64,000 nucleotides of DNA from Acidisphaera sp. S103 (lineage in GTDB: Bacteria; Pseudomonadota; Alphaproteobacteria; Acetobacterales; Acetobacteraceae): assembly GCF_009765975.1 (NCBI RefSeq), contig NZ_LMUJ01000036.1, positions 14,005 through 78,004 of the forward strand, written 5' to 3'. Shown piece after piece: positions 23,525 to 32,356 of the stretch. The notes beneath the pieces were generated by a model, which saw nothing but the letters and a program-made list of their open reading frames with translations, did no database searches and was not told where the DNA came from. Positions within the stretch are counted from its first letter, which is position 1. The number at the start of each line of letters is the position of its first letter. Both the position numbers and the translations under genes were made by a program.

Positions 23525-24610
23525 ATGGCCATGCGCGACGAAACCCGGATGCTGCTGGAAAGCATGACCCGGCTGTTCGAGGACAAATCCACCAAGCAAG
23601 TGATCGATCGGGCGGAGACCGGCGAATTCGCCGCCGATCTGTGGCAGGTGGTGGCGGAGACAGGGGTGCCGCTGGCGGCCTTGCCGGAATCTGCCGGCGG
23701 TGCGGACGCGGAATGGTCCGACCTTTATGCCGTACTGCGGGTCGCAGGGCGGTATTCCGTTCCGCTGCCGCTGGCCGAAACGATGTTGGCCGGTTGGGTT
23801 GCCGCCAGCGCCGGCCTGGAACTGTCCGACGGGCCGATGACGGTCGGGCCGGTGCGGGGTGCCGATCGGCTGACGGTGGTGCGTGACGGCAATGGCTGGC
23901 GGTTGTCCGGCAAGGCGTCTCGGTTGCCTTATGCGTCACATGTGGACCGGACGGTGCTGATCGCCGATGGCCCGGATGGGGAGATGGCGGTGGCCCTGGA
24001 AGGCACCGGCGGTGCCGAGCTGACCGCGGGGAAGAATATCGCCAATGAGGCCAGGGATACGCTGGCGTTTAGTGGCGTGCGGCTGTCGGCGGATGCGGTG
24101 GGGGCTCTGGGGAGCGGTGTCTCGCGTGGGGCGTTGTACCGGCGAGGTGCACTGGCTCGAGCGGCGATGATGTCGGGGGCGTTGGAGCGAGCGATGGACC
24201 TCGCGGTGTCGTATGCGCAGGAGCGCGTGCAGTTCGGACGCCCGATCTCGAAGTTCCAGGCGGTGCAGCAGAACTTGGCGGTGCTGGCTGGGCAGACCGC
24301 GGCGGCGGTGGCGGCGGCGAATTTGGGGATCGAGGCGCTGGGTCGGGTCGATGCTGAACGGGAGACGTTTTTGATCGCGGTGGCGAAGACCCGGGTGGGT
24401 GAGGCGGCGACGTTGGCCTGCGAGATCGCGCACCAGGTGCATGGCGCGATCGGCTTCACCAAGGAATACGCACTGCAACTGTCGACTCGACGGCTGTGGT
24501 CGTGGCGGGAGGAATTCGGGTCCGATCCGGAATGGGCCGCTCGGGTCGGGTCGTATGCGTGCGCGAACGGGGCGGATGGGTTGTGGGAGATGCTGACGGC
24601 GGTTACTTGA
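23525..24610 (+). CDS. Acyl-CoA dehydrogenase, subunit 2 of a pair
   Basis: 361 residues, more divergent than its neighbour. The N-terminal half (AALPESAGGADAEWSDLYAVLRVAGRY, PLPLAETMLAGW) and the C-terminal helical domain (SYAQERVQFGRPISKFQAVQQNLAV, then EIAHQVHGAIGFTKEYALQLSTRRLWSWREEFG) are clearly acyl-CoA dehydrogenase. The middle strand domain is shortened and its FAD-contact motifs are weak, as is common in the second subunit of heteromeric enzymes. It is the last gene of the isomerase/LLM/dehydrogenase operon; about 130 bases follow before the next gene set. Confidence 0.86.
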   Translation: MAMRDETRMLLESMTRLFEDKSTKQVIDRAETGEFAADLWQVVAETGVPLAALPESAGGADAEWSDLYAVLRVAGRYSVPLPLAETMLAGWVAASAGLELSDGPMTVGPVRGADRLTVVRDGNGWRLSGKASRLPYASHVDRTVLIADGPDGEMAVALEGTGGAELTAGKNIANEARDTLAFSGVRLSADAVGALGSGVSRGALYRRGALARAAMMSGALERAMDLAVSYAQERVQFGRPISKFQAVQQNLAVLAGQTAAAVAAANLGIEALGRVDAERETFLIAVAKTRVGEAATLACEIAHQVHGAIGFTKEYALQLSTRRLWSWREEFGSDPEWAARVGSYACANGADGLWEMLTAVT

Positions 24611-24739
24611 TGTAGACCGCAACTTGTTTGTAACATAAAGTATGTGCGGCGACTCCATCTCGTTACGAGGTTGACGCCCATGATGGTTGGCACTATCAGC
24701 CCAAGATATTCGCATATCCCCGTAGCCCATTGAGGGAAC

Positions 24740-25330
24740 ATGCAGGAGTCGCGGACATCGCAAGAGGCCACGCCGACGGCGTCGGGGGTACAAACGCCCA
24801 GCGGGGCGCCAGGACTTTTGCCGGTCGCTTCGGTCGTGGCGCTGTCCGCGGTTCTCTGCTCAGTTTGGTTGCTGTCGACTCTCAAGGCTGCTCCGGCGCC
24901 GGATAGTGGCGCCGCCGCCGTTGCCAGCGAACTGGCCTCCGTTAATGGTCAGGACATTACGGGCGCATTGACAACGATGAGTGGCCTACCGGCATCGCTG
25001 GCTCGCTTCAAGCAACGTGCAGATGGTTGCCCACCGCCGTTGGCGTGGGTCACCGTGACACCCGCTTCCGGCCAGCCGACGGGAACGATTCGCCTGAGGT
25101 CGGGCTCCTATTACTCGCCTGATTTCAATCTGTCTGGTGTGCCGGTGCGGATCGCCATCCCTTTTCCCGCCTCGTACGAAACGGGACGTGGCATGTTAAC
25201 GGTATTGCACAGCGGCGGGAACGTGACTCTCACCCTAAACCCGGCGTGGCATCTTACGGCGCAGGAATCCAGCGCCACACACCAAGTGACCTGGCAACCC
25301 ATACGACGCTGCAAGCAACCGAATGGCTAG
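24740..25330 (+). CDS. Single-pass membrane protein of unknown function (196 aa), first gene of AAA cassette
   Basis: Family not recognised. A polar N-terminal 25 residues rich in Ser/Thr/Gly/Pro precede one hydrophobic helix ([20 protein letters not shown], about 27-46). A mainly beta-like domain of about 150 residues follows, expected in the periplasm, with two cysteines (DGCPPP and the C-terminal RRCKQPNG) that could pair. The start ATG 24740 follows GAGGGAAC. Its 3' end overlaps the AAA+ ATPase gene by eight bases, so synthesis is coupled. Base composition is a little lower in GC than the operons to its left. Likely a membrane partner of the ATPase. Confidence 0.6.
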   Translation: MQESRTSQEATPTASGVQTPSGAPGLLPVASVVALSAVLCSVWLLSTLKAAPAPDSGAAAVASELASVNGQDITGALTTMSGLPASLARFKQRADGCPPPLAWVTVTPASGQPTGTIRLRSGSYYSPDFNLSGVPVRIAIPFPASYETGRGMLTVLHSGGNVTLTLNPAWHLTAQESSATHQVTWQPIRRCKQPNG

Positions 25331-27067
25331 TGTCGCCAAGTGGCTGAAGGCTCAGCTGGGACCAAGCCCGCTCATGACCCTCTCCATGCTGGTCATGACT
25401 ATCCTTGGCGTCCTTACGGCGTTCAAGATCACCCCATCGGTGCCACCCTGGCTGGGATACGCTGTCGTTATCACCATCGTGGCCTCAGCCTGCTTCTACT
25501 GGGCCAACCAGGTGTTTCGACTGTGGCCACAAGTCATGCGTGACGCTCGTTCGGGCAGCTACCGCTTGCGAACACGCAGGGACGCTCTCGGAAACGATGC
25601 CGCACCAAGTATCGAAGCGCTTGAAGAACTGAAGCGGATGACGGGTCTCGATACGGTAAAAGCGGAGATCGGCACACTTATCCAACGCCTGAGGGTGGAA
25701 AACGCCCGGCGCGATCAAGGCATGGTGGTCGCGCCTATTTCTCTGCATATGGTTTTCGCGGGCCCGCCGGGTGTCGGCAAGACGGTTGTCGCGCGGCTCT
25801 ACGGTTCGATCCTGCGCGATCTCGGCGTGCTGGAAAAAGGTCATCTAGTCGAGACCGACCGCGCTGGTCTTGTTGCCGGTTATGTCGGGCAGACCGCGTT
25901 GAAGACCAGGGAGGTAATAGATCAGGCACTCGATGGCATTTTGTTTATCGACGAAGCATACACTCTTGTCGGCCGCACGCCCGGAAAAAGTGACTCGTTC
26001 GGTTCGGAAGCCGTCGATACTTTATTGAAGGAGATGGAGGATATTGTGTCAAGAAGACGCGTAAGCGTCATGCTGTGCGAGAGATGAAGGAGGACCCTTC
26101 GGAGCCGCCCTGTAGGGGGAGGCTCCAAACCGCCATGAGCTGCTGCGGACAAAATCCGCGGTGGTGAACGTCATGGTTAAAAGGCGGGAGATTTATCACG
26201 TCAGGTATGAATGAGAGAGACGAGCGCAAGCAAACCTCTGATAACGCATCGAAACCTCTATGTGACATCGAAACTGGGGCCGTGTCCTTGTTCCAGGAAG
26301 AGCGTGGCGGGAACCTACCTACTGGCCATGTGGTGTCCGGTGTATAGGAGGCGTGACTCTCATTCGGGCTCTCGTATGGAACTTGAGAACCTGGTCGGCG
26401 ATGCCAAGGGAAAAGGCGCAAGCGGCCGAAACCGCGAGGCCGAAATACCGATGCGGCGGCCAGGGGCGGACTGCTCCGTAGTAGTGATGAAGCGGGGTAA
26501 TGCCCGTGGAGCAAAGGGGGCAGGTCACCGACGTCGGAGCGGGCCAACTGGTAACAGGATGAGCCCCAATTCTTGACGGAAGGCGGCAGCCTTCGTTTCG
26601 GTGGCACGAGCCGGATGATGCGAGAGTATCAAGTCCGGATCTGTGAGCGGCTCGGGGTGAGACTCCCCGGGCCGACTCGGCAACGCGATCGATTGGTTGT
26701 GATCGTTGCCGGGTATCCCGAGCAGATGGAAATGTTTCTTATGGCGAATCCTGGCCTGCCGTCTCGCTTCACAAAAACCATCAGCTTCGAAAGCTACAAT
26801 GCCGATGAGCTTGTCGCGATCATGCATTCCACTGCACGCCGAGACGGTCTTCGTCTGGACGAGGCTTCTAATTCGCTACTGAAGGACTTTTTTGTGGGGG
26901 CTAGCCAGCGTTCGGATTTCGGCAACGCACGGACTGCGCGCACGCTGCTTGAGCGTGCTCGAGAGGCCCAGGCTGTGCGGATCGCGCCTTTTCTTGAGGG
27001 CCGCACGGTCGATTTGAATCAATTGACACCGATCGATATCGAAACAGCAATAGCGGCGATGTCATGA
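25323..27067 (+). CDS. Membrane-anchored SpoVK/CbbX-like AAA+ ATPase, coding sequence split by a group II intron
   Basis: Exon 1 (25323-26045) encodes 241 residues: two hydrophobic segments (about 17-36 and 43-63), a linker, then the AAA+ core with Walker A GPPGVGKT (147-154), pore-like [14 protein letters not shown] (182-195) and Walker B ILFIDEA (206-212), ending KEMEDI. Exon 2 resumes [16 protein letters not shown] at 26681 and covers sensor 1, the arginine-containing NPGLPSRFT and the lid domain to 27067. Both junctions fall between codons, and the joined 369-residue chain matches CbbX/SpoVK/EccA-type ATPases. Without splicing, translation ends at 26087, losing sensor 1 and the Arg finger. 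It overlaps both neighbouring genes. Confidence 0.8.
26046..26680 (+). mobile_element. ORF-less group II intron inside the AAA+ ATPase gene
   Basis: About 635 bases of non-coding sequence interrupt the ATPase frame. The 5' end GTGTCAAG resembles the GUGYG start. Domain-I-like text follows, including AATACCGATGCGGCGGCCAGG and GCAAAGGGGGCAGGTCACC, which in complete introns leads into the reverse transcriptase; here no such ORF exists. A domain-V-like hairpin runs 26608-26643 (GAGCCGGAT, stem GATGC-GAGA-GTATC, TCCGGATCT), then a domain-VI-like stem and a CCGACTCGG end. The base pair usually G-U in the AGC triad appears as G-A, so splicing may be impaired. Exact ends are uncertain by a few bases; the ones given keep the host reading frame. 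Confidence 0.72.
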
Positions 27068-27849
27068 GACGTTTCTTCCGAAAATTTAGCTTTGTTCACG
27101 GACGATTGTGGCGGCAGGACGGAGGCTACCGTGTCGCCTTACTTTTGGGGCCGGCATCTTTCCTCGGCGCGACACTCGCTTGTGCCCTGTGGGGCAGCAT
27201 TCAAGGTTGGCAGCAGATAACATACCAACAACCGGCATGGGCAACCCCTCGGCCGAACCCACAACCTTGGAACGACGATGCGAGCCAACCGCAGACGGTA
27301 CAACCGGTCCGTCCTTTGCCGCCAACGGGTGCTGATGGAAGTCTGATTGGGCACGAAGTCGGATGGCGTGTGGTAGCGAGACCGATCCAAGTCAGTCCGA
27401 CCATGGATGTCGATATCAGGCCTGACTCGTTGTCAGGCTTATCCATAACGGGGCGGGACGTTGATATGGATCAAATATTGGCTGACGGGCCAAGGGATAC
27501 GCTGTATGTCGCTGTGGGAACAGGGCTTTTCGTGGTTAGAGAACCTGGAATCTATGCGTTGTCGCTGCGTTTTGAGCGTCCACCGGCCCCAGTCGCGAAT
27601 TGTGTGACACGCCTGGGATTCGGCCCACATCGGATCGTCTCGCACCTCAGTCTCAACGTCGTCAATAACGTATCCACGCATTTCGAGACCGCATGGTTTG
27701 ATCTGCAGCCGGGCCTTTATCCGACCGCATGGGCCTTCGGATGCTGGCATGATAAGGGGGTTATCGGGCCGGGGCGGATTACCATCCTGGTCAGCCACCC
27801 TGGTGAGAAAGCACTCGCGCCCGCCCGCCCCGACGACTTCGTTCGGTAG
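27064..27849 (+). CDS. Single-pass membrane protein of unknown function (261 aa), third gene of AAA cassette
   Basis: Family not recognised. A basic N-terminus ([18 protein letters not shown]) precedes one hydrophobic helix (VALLLGPASFLGATLACALWG, about 24-44), so an inside-out orientation is expected. A Pro/Gln-rich linker (about 52-90) leads to a beta-rich domain with DVDIRPDSLSGLSITGRDVDMD and VAVGTGLFVVREPGIYALSLRFERPP, suggesting a jelly-roll or sugar/lipid-binding fold. Two cysteines (NCVTR and FGCWHDKG) could pair outside. ATG 27064 lies within the stop of the ATPase gene (ATGA). With the 24740 gene it makes a matched pair flanking the ATPase. Confidence 0.6.
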   Translation: MRRFFRKFSFVHGRLWRQDGGYRVALLLGPASFLGATLACALWGSIQGWQQITYQQPAWATPRPNPQPWNDDASQPQTVQPVRPLPPTGADGSLIGHEVGWRVVARPIQVSPTMDVDIRPDSLSGLSITGRDVDMDQILADGPRDTLYVAVGTGLFVVREPGIYALSLRFERPPAPVANCVTRLGFGPHRIVSHLSLNVVNNVSTHFETAWFDLQPGLYPTAWAFGCWHDKGVIGPGRITILVSHPGEKALAPARPDDFVR

Positions 27850-27871
27850 TCACGAAGACTTCCTCGGGCCG

Positions 27872-28921
27872 TTATGAGTCCGCCGTCGATTTGTCATCAC
27901 GCAGGCGGCGCAGGGCCTCAGTCGCTAGCTTGCTACCATTCTTAGCTGCGCGTTCATACCACATCACTGCGTCGGTGAGTGAGGTGGCGACGCCGCGCCC
28001 CAATTCATACATGCGGCCAAGATTGCACTGTGACGGTGCGTAATCGGCGTCGGCCGCGAACTGATATAGCCTGACCGCCTCCGCGTCGTTTTGTTCCACC
28101 GCCCTGCCGTCCTCGAAGAATTGGGCCAAACCGTTGCGGGCCGCGTTAGAACCCTGGTTGGCCGCCAAGCGATACCAATGCAGCGCATCAGAATCCGACC
28201 GCACGCCACCACGACCCGTTGCGAAGAATAAACCGAGATTGTATTGCCCGTTGGCGTTGCCGGCCTCCGCGGCAAGCCTGAACCAGCGGATCGCCTCGTC
28301 ATCCGACCGTATGACCCCGCGTCCCCGCGCATGCATCGAACCATAGTCGTTTTGGGCGGCACTGTGACCCTGAGTCGCGGCCAACCGATACCAATGGGCT
28401 GCTGTGACGTCGGACTTTCTCACGCCTGTGCCACGTGCATAGCACAGTGCAAGATAGTATTCTGCAGTCGGATTTCGTTGCTCGGCGGCTTGCCGGAACA
28501 ACGCGACGGCCTGTTCTGCATCTTTCGGTACGCCGAGGCCTTGATCGTAAAGCGCTCCAAGCTCGATCTGAGCGTCGGCGAGCCCCTGATCAGCTGCGAG
28601 TCGGAACAACTGGGCGGCTTGCTGATGATCGTGCGATACGCCACGGCCGCTTTTGTACAGCCGGCCAAGTCGCAACTGCGACCAGGAGTCGCCCATATCG
28701 GCTGCGAGGCGATACCAATGCGCTGCCTCCCGGTCTGATGCTTTTACACCCCGGCCAGACTCGTAGAAGACACCACTGCTGTGTCTAGCGTGGACGTTGC
28801 CGTGATGCGCGGCCTGAAGGAACCAGTGTAAGGCCTCTGAGTCGGATTGGACGACGCCATCTCCCCGCTCGTACTTTCGCCCGAGTTCGTCAAACATTGC
28901 GCCCTGGTCATAGTCGACCAT
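27872..28921 (-). CDS. Nine-repeat Sel1-like (SLR) scaffold protein
   Basis: 349 residues made almost wholly of nine 36-residue Sel1 repeats with the pattern G-x-G-V-x(3)-D-x(2)-A-x(2)-W-(F/Y)-x(2)-A-A-x(2)-G-x(3)-(A/S)-(Q/R)-x(2)-L-G-x(2)-Y, for example GRGVKASDREAAHWYRLAAD and GTGVRKSDVTAAHWYRLAAT. No signal peptide or membrane helix is seen, so it should be a cytoplasmic protein-protein scaffold. GGAGGA lies 11 bases before the ATG; an internal Met at residue 9 is an alternative. It converges with the AAA cassette, with 22 bases between stops. Sel1 proteins often accompany membrane ATPase or secretion systems, so a functional link is plausible but unproven. Confidence 0.85.
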   Translation of the reverse strand: MVDYDQGAMFDELGRKYERGDGVVQSDSEALHWFLQAAHHGNVHARHSSGVFYESGRGVKASDREAAHWYRLAADMGDSWSQLRLGRLYKSGRGVSHDHQQAAQLFRLAADQGLADAQIELGALYDQGLGVPKDAEQAVALFRQAAEQRNPTAEYYLALCYARGTGVRKSDVTAAHWYRLAATQGHSAAQNDYGSMHARGRGVIRSDDEAIRWFRLAAEAGNANGQYNLGLFFATGRGGVRSDSDALHWYRLAANQGSNAARNGLAQFFEDGRAVEQNDAEAVRLYQFAADADYAPSQCNLGRMYELGRGVATSLTDAVMWYERAAKNGSKLATEALRRLRDDKSTADS

Positions 28922-29037
28922 CAGCTACCCGATCCTCCATCCACAAACGCCGGCATTGTGCTCCCGCGCTGTCGCTCGTTGGAGTTAGTCTAATTTCGGG
29001 TTCCGCACAGTCAACAAAAGTCCCAATACCTACCGAC

Positions 29038-30729
29038 TCAAATGGCAATCGCGTAGGCCGGCCGGCGGGGGTCGGCGCCGCCGCCGATCAGGCCGGTCTC
29101 CGGATCGGTCAGGATCGCTTCCACCGATCCGGCCAGCCAGGTCCAGTCCGGCCAGTCCTGGATCGTGTGGCCGCGGGATGCCAGGTCGTCGCGGGTGGCC
29201 TGGTCGATGCGTCCCTCCACCGCCAGGCGGCCGGGGAAGTATTCGAATGGCGCGAAGGATGATGGGAAGGAATAGGAGGCGACGCGGGGGGCCTCGATGG
29301 CGCTTTGCGGGTCCATGCCGAAATGCATGACGTTCAGCAGCACCTGCAGCATCGCCTGGATCTGCACGTCGCCGCCGGGGGTGCCGAACGGCATGACGCC
29401 GCCCTTGTCGGTGACCAGCATCGCCGGATTGGGGGTCAGGCGTGGGCGCTTGCCGGGGGTGACGCCGGCGGGGTGTTTGGGATCGGGGCGGCTTTGCGAG
29501 CCTCGGCCGGATGGGGTGATGCCGAGGCCGGGGACGACTGGCACGTTCCCTGATCCGTCGGATGGCGTGGCGCTGAAGGCGTTGCCCCAGCGGTCGACGG
29601 CGCAGCAGTAGGAGGTATCGGCTTCCACTTTCGGCAGGTCGGCATCGCTGCCGAGGTAGGACCGGTTCGGCAGGTCCAGCGGGGCGGGCATCTGTCCGAA
29701 CGCCCGGTCGTCGCGGACCGCGGCGGCCCGCCGAGCGATGGTGGCGGGGTCGAGGAGGTGGGTGACGGGGACGTCGATGAAGGCCGGGTCGCCGAAATGG
29801 TATTCGCGGTCGGCGAGGGCGAGGTTGAGGCACTCGACGATGCGGTGCAGGTAGTCGGCGGAGTTGTGGGCCAGGCCGTCGATGCCGACGTGCTGCACCA
29901 GGGCAAGCGCCTGTTGCAGGGATGGTCCCTGGCACCATGGGCCGCAGGTGATCAGTTCGTGGCCGCGCCAGTTCCGCCGCACCACCGGCTCGATGGGGGA
30001 GTGGTATTCGGCCAGGTCGGCCATCGACAGGTAGCCGCCTTCCTGTTGCTGGAAGCGGACGATGGCCTGGGCGATATCGCCTTTGTAGAAAGCGTGGTGC
30101 GCGGCATCCAGGCCGGCCAGGCGGTCGGGGCCGGCGGCTCGGTCCTGGTCGGCCATGTACTGGATAGTGCGCGACAGGTCGGTCTGAACGAATTTGTCGC
30201 CGGCCTTGGGGACCTTGCCGTTCGGCAGGAAGACGGCGGTGTTGGAGGCCCAGCGGCGGTATTCGGCGGCGTGGGACCCGATCGAGCGTTCCAGCAGCGG
30301 GTAGACGGAGAAGCCCTCACCGGCGAAGCGGATGGCGGAGGCGGCGACGTCGGCGAAGCGCATCGTGCCGTGGCGGCGGAGCGCGGTGATCCAGGCGTCG
30401 GGGGCGGCGGGCACGACGGTACGCAGCACGCCGTCGGGGATCTTGCCGCCGTGTTCGCGCATGAACAGGTCGGCGGGGATTGTCTTCGGCCACCAGCCGA
30501 GGCCGGCGATGCTCTCGGTCGTGCCGTCGGCGAGGCGGATCAGGATCGGCGCGACACCGGCGAAGTTGACCAGGTCGGGTTGCAGGACGCCCAGGGCCAT
30601 TCCCGCGGCCACACCGGCGTCGATGGCGTTACCGCCGGCCTCCAGGATGGAAAACCCGGCCGCGGCGGCGAGGTAGTGGCCGGCGGAAACCGCGTGCCGT
30701 GTGCCGTAGACGGTGGGACGATGGGTCAT
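29038..30729 (-). CDS. Gamma-glutamyltransferase-family Ntn hydrolase
   Basis: 563 residues, the usual length for GGT-like proteins that transfer or hydrolyse gamma-glutamyl bonds or related amides. It opens with HAVSAGHYLAAAAGFSILEAGGNAIDAGVAAG. The self-cleavage site with the catalytic Thr is EADTSYCCAVDRWGNAFSAT near residue 380, where DTSY replaces the more common TTHF. The substrate loop GVTPGKRPRLTPNPAMLV and the GTPGGDVQIQAMLQVLLN segment follow. No signal peptide is evident, so a cytoplasmic amidase-like variant is possible. It is divergent from the Liv-type transporter operon, whose substrate might be processed by it. Confidence 0.85.
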   Translation of the reverse strand: MTHRPTVYGTRHAVSAGHYLAAAAGFSILEAGGNAIDAGVAAGMALGVLQPDLVNFAGVAPILIRLADGTTESIAGLGWWPKTIPADLFMREHGGKIPDGVLRTVVPAAPDAWITALRRHGTMRFADVAASAIRFAGEGFSVYPLLERSIGSHAAEYRRWASNTAVFLPNGKVPKAGDKFVQTDLSRTIQYMADQDRAAGPDRLAGLDAAHHAFYKGDIAQAIVRFQQQEGGYLSMADLAEYHSPIEPVVRRNWRGHELITCGPWCQGPSLQQALALVQHVGIDGLAHNSADYLHRIVECLNLALADREYHFGDPAFIDVPVTHLLDPATIARRAAAVRDDRAFGQMPAPLDLPNRSYLGSDADLPKVEADTSYCCAVDRWGNAFSATPSDGSGNVPVVPGLGITPSGRGSQSRPDPKHPAGVTPGKRPRLTPNPAMLVTDKGGVMPFGTPGGDVQIQAMLQVLLNVMHFGMDPQSAIEAPRVASYSFPSSFAPFEYFPGRLAVEGRIDQATRDDLASRGHTIQDWPDWTWLAGSVEAILTDPETGLIGGGADPRRPAYAIAI

Positions 30730-30855
30730 GTGCCGTGTCCTTCACGGATCGGGTGAAACTGGAGCGTGCGGCAAAATCACCACACGGTCCAGAGCCGCCG
30801 AACAGGCGATTGACACAGGTAGGGGCCGTGTATCACATGCCGCCGCCGCCGGTCC

Positions 30856-30940
30856 TGTCATTGCGAGGAGCGCGGCGACGAGCAATCTCGTTGCCCGAAG
30901 GTGGGCATTTGTGCCGCCGCCGCCCTCCCCGCAATGACAA
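30856..30940. repeat. Inverted-repeat intergenic element with TGTCATTGCG ends
   Basis: TGTCATTGCGAGGAG (30856-30870) and CTCCCCGCAATGACA (about 30925-30939) are inverted ends of an 85-base element lying between the gamma-glutamyltransferase-like gene and the transporter gene. The interior includes GAGCGCGGCGACGAGCAATC, a motif of short palindromic repeats common in alphaproteobacteria. It lies just upstream of the binding-protein gene. Confidence 0.7.
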
Positions 30941-30972
30941 ACCGCACCACAAGACGCATGAAGGAAACGTTG

Positions 30973-32223
30973 ATGAAGTCCAAGGCCCTGGCACTGGGAT
31001 TGCTGTGCGCCGTTGCCGCCGCCGGTTCGGCGAACGCCCAGCCGGCCGCGCCCGCCGCGATCACCATCGGCACGCTGTATGCCAGTTCTGGCCCCTATGC
31101 CAGCATCTCGATGCCGGTGTTCGATGCGTTCAAGCTGTGGGTGGACCAGACCAACGCCGCCGGCGGCGTCGAGGTGAAGGCATTCGGCAAGAAGATCCCC
31201 ATCAAGCTGGTGGCCTATGACGACCAGAGCAGCACCGCGACCGCGGCGACGCTGTACAACCAGTTGATCACCCAGGACCATGTGGACCTGCTGGTGGCGG
31301 ATTCCGGGTCGGTGCTGACCTCGGTGGGCGTGCCGATCGCCAAGGAGCACAAGCAGTTCCTGTTCGACGTGTCCGGCACCGGGGCGGCGTTCTTCACCAA
31401 GGACAATCCCTATATCGCGCTGATGTCCGATCCGGTTTCGACGATCTGGCCGCACTATATCTCTGACTTCCTGGCCGACCAGGGGGTCAAGGAAGGCGTC
31501 AAGACGGTGGCGATCCTGTATTCCACCAACGACTTCACCGGCACCCAGGCCGCCGCGCTGAAGGGGTTCTTCGAGCGTGATGGCAAGGTCAAGATCGTCT
31601 ATTACCAGGGCGTGCCGACCACCACGTCCAACTATACGGTGCTGATCAACAACATCGCCGCGCTGAATCCCGATGCGGTGCTGGAACTGGGTTACGTCGG
31701 CAACGACATCGCCTTCCTGCGCAACCTGCAGGACAGCGGCGAAAAGTTCCGGTTTGTGTTCTCGATCTATGCCGGTACGGAGAAAGAAGAGATCGAGAAG
31801 AACGTCGGCATCTCGGCGATGAACGGGATTTACAGTTACGTTCCGGCGTCGGACTACGAATACAAGCCGGACGTGGGCATGGACCAGAAAGCGTTCCATG
31901 CGGCGTGGGACAAGAAGTATCCGCCCGGGTCGGGCGTCGCGTTCGGTGCCAATGCGATTTATGGGTATATGACCGGGCTTGTGGTGCAGCAGACGCTGGC
32001 GACGACCAAGAGCCTGGACCAGATGGCGATCCATGACGCGGTGTTCGGGCTGTCCGGCAAGCTGAAGACGCTGGATGGGACGTTTGAGTTACGCGATGAT
32101 GGGGCGCAGATCGGTGAGGTGACTCCGTTGGGGCAGTTGCAGCCCGAGGGGAAGGACAAACTGAAGCTGGTCGCGGTGTACCCGCCGGATCTGGCGAACG
32201 GGAAAGCGATCATCGGCAAGTGA
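30973..32223 (+). CDS. Periplasmic substrate-binding protein of a Liv-type ABC importer
   Basis: 416-residue Peripla_BP_6 protein. A Sec signal peptide MKSKALALGLLCAVAAAGSANA ends at an AxA site before QPAAPAAITIGTLYASSGPYAS, the first strand of the Venus-flytrap fold. Further landmarks are FDAFKLWVDQTNAAGGVEV, DLLVADSGSVLTSVGVPIAKEHKQF and DAVLELGYVGNDIAFLRNLQDSG. I chose ATG 30973 because AAGGAAA lies six bases before it; an ATG at 30958 is possible. Four transport genes follow, and the gamma-glutamyltransferase-like gene is divergent. Ligands of this family range from branched amino acids to amides and aromatic acids; this one is not determinable. Confidence 0.88.
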   Translation: MKSKALALGLLCAVAAAGSANAQPAAPAAITIGTLYASSGPYASISMPVFDAFKLWVDQTNAAGGVEVKAFGKKIPIKLVAYDDQSSTATAATLYNQLITQDHVDLLVADSGSVLTSVGVPIAKEHKQFLFDVSGTGAAFFTKDNPYIALMSDPVSTIWPHYISDFLADQGVKEGVKTVAILYSTNDFTGTQAAALKGFFERDGKVKIVYYQGVPTTTSNYTVLINNIAALNPDAVLELGYVGNDIAFLRNLQDSGEKFRFVFSIYAGTEKEEIEKNVGISAMNGIYSYVPASDYEYKPDVGMDQKAFHAAWDKKYPPGSGVAFGANAIYGYMTGLVVQQTLATTKSLDQMAIHDAVFGLSGKLKTLDGTFELRDDGAQIGEVTPLGQLQPEGKDKLKLVAVYPPDLANGKAIIGK

Positions 32224-32283
32224 GTCGGTTGGTCGTTCGGACATCCATTGCCGTGACGTTTCGTGGATGTGGCGAAGGCGTGG

Positions 32284-32305
32284 ATGGCGGGCCTTCGCCC
32301 GCCAT
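32284..32305. repeat. Intergenic palindrome ATGGCGGGC / GCCCGCCAT
   Basis: Perfect 9-bp arms around CTTC in the 133-base gap between the binding-protein gene and the first permease gene. Same family as 16619-16640. As RNA it would fold in the operon leader and may reduce downstream expression relative to the abundant binding protein. Confidence 0.75.
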
Positions 32306-32356
32306 GACGATGAGGGCATCCTTGACGATCAGGGCACCCTTCATGACGATACGAAC

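Noticed and set aside
26211-26576. ORF of 121 codons inside the intron
   Set aside because: No reverse-transcriptase or maturase motif; the sequence reads as structured intron RNA.
24740-28921. Type VI secretion or ESX secretion locus
   Set aside because: The AAA+ protein resembles EccA/CbbX, but no other T6SS or ESX component lies in the window.
31001-32034. Large minus-strand frame across the binding-protein gene
   Set aside because: Mirror frame, rich in His/Arg/Gly and lacking domains.
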